The position numbers and the translations under genes were made by a program. Shown piece after piece: positions 1 through 11,580 of a stretch of DNA of 64,000 nucleotides. Under the pieces are notes generated by a model that was not told the origin of the DNA, ran no database searches, and saw nothing but the letters and a program-made list of their open reading frames with translations. Position 1 is the first letter of the stretch, and each line of letters opens with the position of its first letter. The DNA comes from Girardinichthys multiradiatus (Eukaryota > Chordata > Actinopteri > Cyprinodontiformes > Goodeidae): assembly GCF_021462225.1 (NCBI RefSeq), contig NC_061817.1, positions 13,135,204 through 13,199,203 of the forward strand. The letters run 5' to 3'.

Positions 1-1859
1 GTGATCAACACTGTAAAACATTGTGTTGTGATGAATATAAACAGTCTGTCTTTTTTTTTTAACCAGTTTTTTGTGACTTAGAAAACTGTGTTGTTCATCA
101 GGAAAACTGCTGTCATTGTTAGAGACGCACCAATTAATCAGCCAGAGGTCAGACTCAGACAATGTTCCCTCGATTGGCTGTAATTTATGATCAGCATTTT
201 AAATATTAATTAAATGCATCAAAAATTTTATTTCCCACTATTTGTGTTCCATAAAAACATTAACAGCATGTAGTTTGCACTTTTTTTGAGTCTGATTTAA
301 GATTTTAGGTTAGATACATACAATAATGTATTCATCAATGCATGTATTGAGTAGCATATCATTTTTTGGTATTGGTAGTGAAGGATTGTGGGGCTTGGAT
401 TCACTGACTGGGAAAATATAGATTTTTAAGTTTCCCAATGGCTGGTCACTGGCCAAAGAAAGTTCAATTTAGGCTGATTCCTTTCACATTTTCTGTTTGT
501 GTTTTTGTATTAATTGGACATCAAATGAATCTAGGGGTGTTTTATCATCTGCTTGTTTCTTCTAAAATTCTCGATTGCTGACTAGATGGTTCTTTCACTT
601 CCTCACACAAGACACATGCAAAGACAATGGAGCATACTGAATGGGACAGTTTTTTTAAACTTGGAAAGTACAGTTTTTTTCCTAGGTAATCCTTTTTCCT
701 CAATAAAGATGATTCACTGGTATATCCTGTTACAGCTTTTCCGTTCTATTTGTCTAAGTCTTGGAAATTACAGGTCTGTAGAAAGGTATTAGAGGATATT
801 CCTGGCAGTTTGGGGTTCCATGATCACTTTGCTTCCAATGACTTAATAATATTTGTGTTATGTGACCAAAAGAGGTCTTGTCAGATTTGAATATTGCATA
901 AGTGGATTTGTTGGGTTTAAGAAGCAAGCCAATGAGATATATGCCTGTGGTTGTAAGTCAGTGTGTGGGTTTTGTAGAGCTGGACTGGGTTTCTGACACC
1001 CTAACTTTCTTCCTCTTATGCTTGACTGAACTAAGGTTTGGTGCTGTAATAAGATTTTTAAGAAAGGTGGCTACTTTTGAAGATAATTGGTTGGCAATGA
1101 TTTACTTACCCCGTGTATCATATGCAGCTTAATCTCTACAAAAAGTGTTTGATACACTGGAAAAAATTCCCATGATCTCTGTGTGTATGAGTGTTTCTGC
1201 AGCGTTGAACATATACTTTGCTGTTATCTCAGCTGAGCAAATAGAAAGTATGCAATAATAAATTTTTTTGCAAAAAAAAATAGGATTCTGTTCTCAATAT
1301 ACTTACAATAAACTACACACACTATGAAAAGTGTTTTTTTTTTTCCTTTAACTGTCTTCATTCATTATTTTTATAACACCTGAGGAAAGAAGGTAGACCG
1401 ATTGTTATCCTATTCTTCTAATTCAAATTAACCGTTAATGATACTGAAAATAGCTTGCTTTAGTCTTCTTCCCACAGTATAACTACACTGTGTTAACTAA
1501 CCACAACTACAACAACCACTCTAAAGATTGTTAGCACAGTTAGGTATGTTGCAATCACTGATTGGGAAAAAAGAGCATAAGTTTTTGTTTCCAGACAGCT
1601 AATCATCGGTCAGGAAAAATAAAAATCAGCCGATTCCTTTCAAGATCCGCTGCTGTTTCTGCTACTAACAGTAGTATATCATTAAAATAGCAAAAGAGTG
1701 AAAAAGGGGCCTTTTCCAAGATTCTTTCTGTCGCAACTTCTCTCAGATGTTGCTTTGATTTAAGTGTGGAAGACATGACCACTTTCCCTAACTCTGCTAC
1801 CTTCTCCTACTACTCCAATTTTGTGTTATTTGCTGTTATTTCAGCTTTTAACTTTATGT
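1..1859. other. Non-coding, smurf2 5' flank or intron 1; two copies of a dispersed repeat
   Basis: AT-rich with no exon recognised. Segments around 118-500 and 1550-1660 share a decayed repeat (tcactgactgggaaaa against tcactgattgggaaaa; ctgattcctttcac against ccgattcctttcaa). 118-185 looks like the end of a fish DNA transposon (gacgcaccaattaatcagcc). Open frames here (586-792, 902-1132) show no protein-like content. Confidence 0.5.
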
Positions 1860-2665
1860 TCTCACTCAGGTTTTTATCTCCCTAGAAGCTACACCTAGCC
1901 TGGCTTTGTTTTTAGCTGTGACACCTTCCTGGAGGGGGGCATGGGCTGAGTTACTGCTGCAAACAACTTCATTTGGTCCTTCTATAGATGATACACTTGG
2001 CCCTGACTTTCAGTGTTTAACCCTGTCTCTCTAATAGACATAGCTCTTGGCTGAGCTTCTACTATGACTAACTGTATATTCTCTCTTTCATACTCTAGAC
2101 CTGAAAACTGGTTCAGAGTTTTTCTGCTTGGCTGTCTTTCTCTCCTAGATGAAACCATTAAAGGAACTACCACTGCCTTTAACATTTTACTTTTCTTTCT
2201 CCTAGAAAGTACTCGTGGATCAGTGCTTCTGTATTCTTTTGTGTGTATGCTCTGTTCTCTCAAACCTCCAGTCAGTCGTGGCAGATGGTCGCTCACACTG
2301 AGCCTGGTTCTGCTGGAACTTTCTTCCTGTTAAAGTGGGGTTTTCCTCTCCACTTTCGCTACATCCATGCTCAGTGTGAGGGATTGCTGCAAAGTCGATG
2401 CAAGCGACTGTCCACGGTCACTACATGCTCATCCAGGAGGAGTGGATGCTGCAAGTCAGTGACTCGATGCAATCTGCTGGGTTTCCTTAGATAGAAATAC
2501 TTTTAACCAATTTGAATAATAAACCGAATTTGACTTCGTCTTTTCATTGTTAGGATTAATTGGATGTATGTACCTGACTTGCAATCTGTATGATTTGACT
2601 GAACTGACTTTGTAAAATGCCTAGAGATGACATGTTTTGTGAATTGGCGCTGTATAAATAAACTT
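1860..2665 (+). mobile_element. L2-like LINE 3' UTR fragment
   Basis: The stretch gagcctggttctgctgg ... agtcagtgactcgatgcaat ... gaattggcgctgtataaata is the 3' UTR and tail of the LINE that also appears, in the opposite orientation, at 33.57-35.35 kb. No reverse transcriptase part is attached. The open frames 2064-2333, 2243-2494 and 1982-2296 are incidental. Confidence 0.7.
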
Positions 2666-2875
2666 ACCGCCAGAGAATATAAAAAAAACGTACTTAGTCA
2701 GGGAGGGTATTTGAGTAGTTTGCACAGATTAACATCTAGGAAACAACAGAACCCAGTATTTCCCAGCAGAACATTGACCAAAGCATCACACTGGCCCTGT
2801 CATTCTAAGTTCATCCCTTTGTGCCTCGTCCTTGACTGGTACAGTACTCCAAAACACATTTAAGCACCCTGAATG

Positions 2876-3155
2876 TTTTTAAATGTTTTCATGTTACAAC
2901 CCTTTAACTTGAATGTATTGTGATATGTATTCAACCCCCTTTCTTCTGATACTCCTAAATAAAATCCACCACAGCTAATTGTCTTTAGAAGTCAACTACT
3001 TAATAAATGGAACCAACCTTTGTGTGATGTAGTACTGTTAAATTCCTCATCCTGTAATGAGTTTGACATAACTGGAAACAGGCCAAGGCATGGCTGTCCT
3101 CCTGTACTGAGAAGAGCTCATAGAATCAGTCAAGAGACTCTTGGTAACTCTCGAG
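2876..3155 (+). mobile_element. Tc1-like relic, left part (split by the hAT element)
   Basis: Contains the family's recognisable terminal wording (tattcaaccccctttcttctgatactcc, acttaataaatggaacc) in decayed form. The sequence resumes after the hAT element at 5526. Confidence 0.7.
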
Positions 3156-5525
3156 TAGGGGTCCTGAACCTTTTTGGCTGAGAGAGCCATGAACGCCACA
3201 AATTTTTAAATGTAATTCCGTGAGAGCCATACAATATGTTTAACACTCAATACAAGTAAATGTGTGCCTTTTATGTAAGGCCAACACTTGTTAAGTCTCT
3301 GAATTCTTTTTAACAATGTTGTTATGCTGTTGCTAACCAATGATGAATAAAGTACTTCTTACCATTAATGCTACATAGTAAGGTTAAGCTTCATGCAGGC
3401 GTTGAGACTTCCATCTGTTAAACGTGATCGTAAGTTGGTCTTAATGTTCTTTAGATGTGAGACTGCTCCACATGCATACGTAGAGCCAAACATTGTCAGT
3501 AAAGCAATATTCACACGCTGCAGTGTGTGGTATGTAATGGGAAGCGCATTCCAAGTTTTGACAATCAGCTGGTCCACGGGTTGAAGTTTTTTCATTTCTG
3601 TCCCTTTGTGTTTGCTCGCCAACTCTGCTTGCTGTTGTGCAAGTCTTTCCAAATCTTCATTCGGTGACTTGAACTTATTCACCCACATGTCTGAGGGCTT
3701 CAGGTCCTCAGCTTATAGCTCAAAATCTCTGACGGAGACATTGGGGATGTCACTTGGGTCGGCGCTGTCCACTGCACACTTGTGTGGATGGGTGATGAAC
3801 TTAAAAACATGAGTGCGCTCACGAATTTCTCCAAAGCGCGCTTTGAATGACTGCAGGAGATTAGATGTGAAGCCCACTAGCTGCAGGAGATCAAGATGTT
3901 GAGCAAGGTCACTTGCTGTGCATGCATCTTTAAACTCCCAGTTTTTCAAGCTGTAGTAAACAACTTGTTTCAATGTCGGCAATGAAGAGTTCCAGCTTGT
4001 TTTCAAATGCAAACACTGCTTGTTGAAGGGATAAGACTGTATTACCAGTGCCATGCATTTTCACATTGAGCTTTTTCAGACGTTCATTCATGTCCACAAG
4101 ATAGTAGAACTCCAGGAGCCACTCAGTGTTAGCTAACTCAGGATGCTCGACGTTTTTCATTTCAAGAAAAGTCCGGATTTTGCTCAGACAAGCCGCAAAA
4201 CGGCTGAGCCCCTTCCCTCTTGACAACCAGCGCACATTGCTGTGCAAACACAGACTAGGATAATTATTCCTAACTTCATCCAGCAGTGTTTTAAACTGGC
4301 AATTATTTAAAGCTCGGGCAACAATAAAGTTGACCACCCAAATGACCAGCGACATCACCTCACAAAAGCGCCTCCTGATGTAGGATGCAGTGAAAACTTA
4401 GGATGAGTCTCTTTTCATATTCACAAAGAAGCGCTGCAAATACTCTGTTTATGCCCATCATGCACGGAGCACCATCAGTACACGCCGAAATAAGTTTATC
4501 CATCTGTAGATTTTTTCCTTTAGCGAACTCAGTGAAAGACTTGAATAAGTCATCCCCTCTTGTTGTCCACTTCATAGGCAAGACATCAAGACTTTCCTCA
4601 CGTAGTGTGTCTCTGACAGCATACTTTGCAATCACGCTGAACTGGGATAAATGGTTTACGTCTGTTGACTCATCCAAAGCGAGAGAAAAGAATGGTGCTG
4701 CATTTATGTCCTTCATTTGTATTGCCTCAATTTGATTTCCTATCGTGATGGTACGATCGTGAACAGTTTTTGCCGACAGAGGCATGTCTTTCGTTTGTTT
4801 CATTGTCTTGTCTTTTTCCGAAAGTCATGAAAAAGTTAATTGGCAACATCAAGCATGAATGTTTTTGCATACTCCCCATCTTTGAATAGGTTTCCGTTTC
4901 TCACAATTGCTAAAGCACCAGCAAAGCTAGCCGAACTCCAGTCACCTTGTTGGGTCCAAACACGGAGTTGCTTCTGATTAGCTTGCACTCTGCACAGTAG
5001 CTTTTGACATGCTTTCTTCCAACTGTCCCCCGCTGGATATTTCGATGCAAATGTAGTATGGCGTGTGTCGAAGTGTTGCTTTATATTTGACATTTTCATC
5101 TATGCAAAGTTTATCATTGCATATTAGGCACACTGCAGAACCTGCTCTCTCCACAAAGGCGAATTCCTCTGTCCATTCCTGCTGAAAAGTACGATACTCC
5201 TTGTCTTTTTTTTTTTTTTGGCCATCTTCTTTGTCGAAAGGGTTTCTGCAATTATCTAGCTGACTACTTGATTAAAAGAAGGAAGTTTAGTCCCTGACCT
5301 TACAATGACCCGTGTACGTTATGCATTATCCAATAAAAATTTGGTGTTGTCCCAGAGGACAGCTGTGATTGGCTCAGCCGCCTGCAACTATGAACATGAG
5401 CGGTAGGAAATGAATGGATTGAAATAAATGAGAATGTTTTATATTTTTTTACGTTATTATTTTTTTTATTAAAGATTTGTCTGCGAGCCAGATGTGGCTC
5501 GCGAGCCATAGGTTCCCGATCCCTG
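3156..5525 (-). mobile_element. hAT (Charlie-like) DNA transposon, decayed
   Basis: 2,370 bp. The left end reads TAGGGGTCCTGAACC and the right end, in reverse complement, CAGGGATCGGGAACC, a matching terminal inverted repeat. Flanks are CTCTCGAG (3148-3155) and CTCTAGAG (5526-5533), an 8-bp target duplication with one mismatch that fits the TCTAGA-type preference of hAT elements. Subterminal gagagccat / cgagccata motifs are typical of this group. It is inserted in an older Tc1-like relic. Confidence 0.93.
3371..5225 (-). pseudogene. hAT transposase pseudogene
   Basis: The frame can be followed on the minus strand from a lysine-rich start (MAKKKKKDKEYRTF at 5225) through a zinc-finger-like CLIC segment, SNIKQHFDTRH, FSLALDESTDVNHLSQFSVI (RNase-H-like core, first Asp), ISACTDGAPCMMG and SFHCILHQEALL, to the C-terminal dimerisation region with SRLTDGSLNACMKLNLT. 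It is broken by an in-frame stop near 5102, a stop and frame change at 4803-4836, and overlapping frames around 3930-4054 and 3690-3713. It resembles the Charlie/ZBED5/EPM2AIP1 type of hAT transposase. It cannot make a complete protein. Confidence 0.92.
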
Positions 5526-5650
5526 CTCTAGAGGAACTGCAGTGAGCTACAGCTCTGGTGGGACAATCTGCTGAGAGGACAGCTGTTAGCCGTGCATTTT
5601 TTCTTTTATGGAAAAGTGGCAAGAAGAAAACCACTGCAGAAAGAACGGCA
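5526..5650 (+). mobile_element. Tc1-like relic, right part after the hAT insertion
   Basis: Continues the interrupted relic: agaggaactgcagtgagc, gacaatctgctgagaggac and ttatggaaaagtggcaagaag correspond to the N-terminal transposase coding region of fish Tc1 elements. The rest is deleted. Confidence 0.75.
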
Positions 5651-8300
5651 CAAAAAGTCCCCCTCGTAGGGGGCCAAATGGGACCAGATCTTTGAAAAAG
5701 ATTTTAAACTCAACAAGACTTTTACATGGCATAAAAGATATAACAAGAAAACTTGTTAGAGGCTGTTAAAGACTTCACTCTAAGTGATGTCCATAGACCT
5801 TTTGTCGTCTGGTGTCCCATGTAAACCCTTTCTGTGGTGGACAAAGGTCAGCGTGTCCATCCTGCTAGACCTGAATTTATACAACGCTTTATAAAACCAA
5901 CTTTTTTTTTCTTTTAGGTTTCTTTCAGTTTGGTTTATTGTTCACTTATATAGTCTTTTAACGTTAAAGTAATATTAGACCTACTCCCGATAAACTGTGC
6001 CTTGTTCTCTCTGTGTATTAGGATAAATAGTTGCATGTCGGTGAGCTTGTTATGCATGGAAACTCCGGCACTCTTCTAATACTAGCCTCCATCTGCTGCA
6101 GGCCCAGAGATAATGATCTACAGAGACCATGTGCAAGACTAAACACTGGAAACAGATGGGGAGACAGTTCAGACATTAGTTAGACAGATAAAGAAAAGCT
6201 TGACTGGTACAATTATCAGCAACAACTTGGAAATCTACATTGTCGTCTGTGCTCTTCTTTCAGGTTTTGAATCCAAGAAACGGTCGGGAAGGAATGGGAA
6301 AGGGGAAAAGGAGGTCCTTTTGTTTATGGTGTAACATTGTTGTGCATGAGACTGCATGGTCCTCCTGAGCCTGGAATCAAGACAGGCCAGACAAACAGGC
6401 AGACAGGCAGAGGAAAGGTTGGAGAGCAGGACAGGCGGGGAGTAGCTGGGGGAGTAGGTTTCCTGAAGATGCCTCAGACATGTCTGTTGTGGGGTCAGTT
6501 CATATGACCGGTGAAAGCGGGTGGACAGGAAGGGAGGTTCAGTATTCAGTCAACCTGAGCTAGAGGCCTGAAAATATTTGTTAAGGTTCAAACATAGTTA
6601 CAATTTCATGCAAGAAGATGAGTAGCTGATTTTCTGAAAGGCTCCTTTCTCTTTGACTTCCTCTTATAAAGCCGCATTTCCAGCTAGTTTGGACTGCGGA
6701 CATAGATGGGAATGGTGGGTTATTACCAGACAGTCATCTATCTTCTCACATCCCCACTTCCCTCACCTCATAGGCTCCAGTGTAAGAATGAACCACAATG
6801 TAGCAGATTAAAGGGGAGTCCTTACTTCCCCAGAGGGCTCAGCTTCTTTCCGATGATGTTTTTATTCTTTTGTTTTAATGGGCGTCAAAGTGACTGCAGA
6901 AGTGGCTGTATATGTTGGAATCCTAGGAAATGAAAGCAGATTCTTACTTTCATCTTGACTTGATTAGTGATCGCTGCCATGGCGACACTTCCTCCTCCCT
7001 CTCCCTTAGATGTCACATGACGCTTCCCTCCCCAGGTGTTTGGCCAGCGCCTGGCAGCCTTCATTGATTCGCCTGCACAGTGAGACTCTTTGTGTCAGCC
7101 TGGGAGAAACTCTGCCATCCTCTCCCCACAGGTGGGACATTAACTCTGACCACACCGAGCTGCTGTTAACACTCAGAAATAGTTTCTTTATTAAAGACAT
7201 TGAAGGAAGGAACTACTCTAATGTGGCCCCTGATTGTTGGCTGGACTGTAATGTTAGTTTTGCTTTCCGACTGTCCTCAGGGAAGTGGTCCTGTTTGGAC
7301 TCCAGTGTGAAAAGCCATTATGTCATTAAGTTGGAGTCAGTTAAGCAGCCATTGAGAGATTACGCTCAATACTCCCATTCCCTTTCTTATTTACTTGGTT
7401 GTATGTCTGCTAGGTCACTGACAGATTATGGATTTGCTTCTAGCTTTAGTGGTCTGTAATTCTGCAGGTGATTAGCCCACAAGCATTGCATCATTTATGC
7501 TAACATTTTGTCATTCCTGTTATTGTGATAAATGACAAGAAACCTTTAAAAGCTTCTTTTTTCGTTGTAGCTTCAAATATCTTTGCCACTCGTTGGCCTT
7601 CCTGTTTTCTGCCCCCCGCCATGATTCCCTCCCCATCTGCCCTCATCCCCATCCGTCCATGCTGTGAGTGGAATGAGAAACATGGGCAGCACAGAGATGC
7701 CCTTCTCTCAGCTTTGCCTCAATACTTGCTGTCGCCATGACAACTGAGGATTTTAGATGGAGGGGAACTAGGATGGATAGGGCAATGTGTCGCTTCTTTT
7801 AAATTAGTGTCTGCCTTTCTAAGTGTTAGCAGAGAAGAAGTGAAAGATCTTGAGCATATAGGGATGAAGTGCTCTTATTACTTTGCACAGTACTCATCTC
7901 ATTGTTGTTTCTTACCAGCTTTGCAGATCTACGGACTGACATTTTTGCCCATTTGTTCAGTTAGACTGGATGAAGAGCATCTGTAAAACAGCTGCACAAT
8001 ATGTCGAATCACAGTTGTGCAATAGACTGTTGAGATATCATCCTTGGCAGGTGCCATGCTTAAACACAGCACTTCCCATAGTATATTTAGTGTCTTGGAT
8101 GGACTCAGGCTTTCACTGATTTCCACAGTTTATTAAAGATTTTAGGGACCAATATCAGAAAACCCCTGCAGAAAAATTGTCCTTGTGATGATGGAAAAAA
8201 AGATTAGTGAGGAAAACATTGGTTTCGCAGTCAATATTGTCATGGCAACAATCAGCAATAGTAATAATCTGTTCCTTTTCCTAAAATTGCATCACCTGAC
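5651..8300. other. Non-coding, no repeat recognised for most of its length
   Basis: Presumed smurf2 intron 1 or flank. The stretch 6960-7460 is unusually GC-balanced and holds a 149-codon open frame (7010-7459) without recognisable domains, splice context or homology in memory; it could be a conserved non-coding element. Nothing else is supported. Confidence 0.5.
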
Positions 8301-8400
8301 TTTGTTAAAAGCAATTTTCAAGTCTAACCAAAAATTCTCAGATAGAACTAGGTCTGGATTGACTAGGCCGTTCTTACAGATGAATATGAATTGATCTCAA
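8301..8400 (-). mobile_element. Short Tc1-like relic
   Basis: The words ttttcaagtctaacc, ctaggtctggattgactaggcc and gatgaatatg match the transposase-minus-strand text of the common Tc1 family in decayed form. Confidence 0.4.
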
Positions 8401-8539
8401 TAGGCAGTACATATGATGGATGTTATTGTCATTGTAAAGGGTGAAAAAGAATTGGAACTGGATTGTTTGGGAAAATTCAAATTTGTTCGATCAACAAAAT
8501 AATGTGGGGGTTTGACAAAATCACACCGTATATATGGTG

Positions 8540-8824
8540 AATGGTAAATTGCCTGAACTTTGGGGACTTTACAAAGTGCTTTAAACTACAATCAGTCATC
8601 CACCCATTCATACACGCTGACAGTGGTAAGCTACGTTGTAGCCTCAGGTGGGCTGGGGCAGACTGACAGCAGTGAGGCTACCATACAATCCGCGCCACCC
8701 GACCACCATCAGCAGGCCAGAAGTGTCTTACCCACGACTGGCTAAGACGGGACAGAGCGGGGGTTCGAACCATCAGTCCACCCGTTACAGGAAGAACCCC
8801 TACCACTGTTGCCACTGTCGCTCA
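8540..8824 (-). mobile_element. tRNA-derived SINE (minus strand)
   Basis: Reading the minus strand from 8824, a tRNA-like head (tggcaacagtggtagggg, then a perfect B box GGTTCGAACCC) is followed by the SINE body ending in the tail at 8540. The class is common in teleosts. Confidence 0.75.
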
Positions 8825-10004
8825 TAAATGTATAAAACCAATAAGTATCAATTGTTGAGCTTAGTCAGGAGCTGCAGTTGCTATTATTCAAAGAAAATGC
8901 CGTCGGGACCTCCCCCTAAACACTGATGAACCACAGCATCTTTGGTTTGACACCAGTTCAGCCCCACTCAACATAAACACTACAACAGGCTCTCATTGCT
9001 GCCAAAAGCATTACGTTATACAGTAAGCCAAGCTAGGACACTACCGTTGGATAGAATTGTTTGATTAACAATGTACTGCAACAGTTTCCCTTTATAATAA
9101 TAATGTGGTTTACTAATGAATTTACATGGGCAGATTTTTCAAGCTCATTTTAAAATTAAAACTAAACCAAAATTTTCAATATTAAAATTGTCTCCAACCT
9201 CAGCCTTAGCAGTATTCTGTGTCTTGTCAGTGACTTGTGACAAAAAGCTTTGTGGTAAACGGAGGGCTATAACTGACCACTCAACACAGCAATCACCTCC
9301 ACAGACAAACTAACAACAGCCTGTAGCTCATACCATTGTCCCTGTCAATAAGTAATGAAATCAGTGGAGTTGAAGAGGAGAGCAAGGTGTCTCTGGACCA
9401 GGCGTTCGCCTGCGTGTTCGTGAAGAATGCGACAGAAAGTGATGCATACCAGATGTTTTCGATGTGAGGTGGGTTTCACTAGAATGTTACACATTCCCAG
9501 GGATGTTTGTGGAAAGAAACTTCCTCATTTGTGGAGCTTGTTCTGCAATGCCGTCACCTCTCACCACCCCTACCCTGACTTGGCTGTGCATCCAGCTTAG
9601 TGGGCTGTTTATCCTTCTAACTCAATTTCTTTCATCTCTCATTGGGAGTTGTGCTTCAGTGTGATTTTTACACCACACATATGTAAATATTGATGAGAGT
9701 AAAGTTGATGATTTGTGTGATTTGTGGACATGGTCCTTGAAAAGTATGTCTTCCAGCACTGTTTTTGTTCTAGGTTAAAGTGATTCATAGTGACATTTGA
9801 CATGGTGTGAGTGTCTGGGTATGTGTGGCATGGAGTGGAGGGGAAGGGAAAAAGGCAGGGACTCATGACTGAGTAGCTTAAGCTCCAGCTGCTACTATGG
9901 GTTAATGTTTATGTTTGTAAAGCTGGAGGATTTCCACCTGTGGACTAGACAAGCTGGACCTAAAGAAAAGATTCCATATTCCCATTATCAGTTGACTCTG
10001 GTTT
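8825..10004. other. Non-coding, nothing recognised
   Basis: AT-rich sequence with only short incidental open frames; no clear repeat family, exon or RNA gene seen. Confidence 0.5.
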
Positions 10005-10183
10005 GTGTCAAGTCAAATTTATTTCTAAAGCCCATTTTATATGACAACCATGGACTCAATGGGCTAAAAGCAAGCATTACACATAATAAAACAGTGACAA
10101 AACAATAAAGATAGCACATTTCAAGTACCATAAAATAAAAAAATAAAACAATGTTAATAAAAACAAGAAAGAAAAAGATTTCT

Positions 10184-10229
10184 AAAGCTAAAACATAAGC
10201 CTAGTTATAGGCTTATGTTTTTTTGCTTT
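10184..10229. repeat. Perfect stem-loop in the LINE 3' region
   Basis: AAAACATAAGCCTA (10190-10203) and TAGGCTTATGTTTT (10208-10221) are perfect inverted repeats around the loop GTTA, extended by aaagc/gcttt. It lies near the LINE 3' end, where L2-type elements are known to use stem-loops for reverse transcriptase recognition. Confidence 0.7.
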
Positions 10230-11317
10230 TAAAGCTGGACAATGTTGAAACTAATCTGAGGGATGGAATTCCAGAGAACCGGACCATAATGACTAAAGCC
10301 AAAAGCTGGTCTAGAATTGATTCTAGGTATGACCAAAAGAGTCTTACTAGAAGACCTTAATGGCCTGTCTGGGGTATGATCAATGAGTATCCCAGACATA
10401 TAAGAGGGTCCAGACCATTTAAAACTTTAAAAACAATTATAAGTATTTTAGAAGTATCTCAGTCTTAACAAGGCTCATGATATCAACAGAAGCTGATTAT
10501 GTACAGCTGTGTATCATTTGCATTTGAATTATAAGAAATACCATGGTGTCTAATCATGGAACCAAGGGGAAGCATATATAAATTGAACAGGAGAAGACCC
10601 AGAACCGATCCCTGTGGAACACCACAGTCAGTGTTAACCCCATCAGATTCAAAGTTATTAATTGTAACAGAAAATATTCTACCCATGAGATATAAAGACA
10701 ACCAATTAAGAACAGGACCATTTAGACCTAAAAGATGTTCAAGACGCTTAAGGAGTATAACGTGGTCAACGGTGTCAAAAGCTGCTATGGTCAAGGAGAA
10801 TCAGGACAGAGATTTTATGTTGGTCAAGACTAATTCTCAGATCCTTAACAACTCTAACCAGTGCTGTTTCTGTACTATAATTGGTTCTAAATCCAGACTG
10901 GAAAGTATCAAATATGCATATGAAGTTGACGATACACCACTTTTTCAAGTAGTTTCCCTAGAAATTGTAGATTAGAAATGGATCTATAGTTATCCAAGGA
11001 AAGTAGGTCCAGTCTATTCTTTTTTAACAATTGTGTTACAAGAGCATGTTTAAAAATTCCAGAGATTAAGGAAGCATGGACGATGTCAGTCACACCATCC
11101 ACCAAACAACCAAGGACATTTTTAAACAACTTGATGGGTATGGGGTCTAAGGCACTAGTTGCATAACTTAACTGGTGTATTATTTCTTCTAGCTCATGTC
11201 TATTTACTGGAAAGAAATTGGAGAAAGTTATATTATATTGAGTGATTTGCATGAGGGGTGAGGCGTACGGACCAAAGATTGTATTACCAACACTATTTCT
11301 AATTCTGCCAATCTTTG

Positions 11318-11580
11318 ACGACTGTGGCTCAGTAGGAAGAGTAGTTGTCTTGCAATCGGAAGGTTGTGGGTTCGATTCCAGCTTCCTCCTGCTGTATGTC
11401 GATGTGCCCCTGGGCAAGGGGCCCTTAACCTCAAGTTGCCTACCAATCTGCGTATCGGTGTATGAATGTGTGAGCGTTAGTGAGTGCGATTGGGTGAATG
11501 TGGCTCTAGTGTAAAGCACTTTGAGCGGTCTGTATGACTGGAAAAGCGCTATATAAAATTCAGTCCATTTACCATATCTA
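11318..11580 (+). mobile_element. tRNA-derived SINE nested in the LINE
   Basis: The head ctgtggctcagtaggaagag (A box) and GGTTCGATTCC (perfect B box) are followed by the body gatgtgcccctgggcaagg, gcgtatcggtgtatgaatg and the tail agcgctatataaaattcag. It interrupts the LINE reverse transcriptase frame. Confidence 0.88.

Noticed and set aside
8750..8824. tRNA gene on the minus strand
   Set aside because: A B box is present but no cloverleaf closes and the sequence runs into a SINE body.
11318..11400. tRNA gene, from A and B box motifs
   Set aside because: The boxes are followed by a SINE body and tail, there is no acceptor stem pairing, and related copies exist elsewhere. It is a SINE head.
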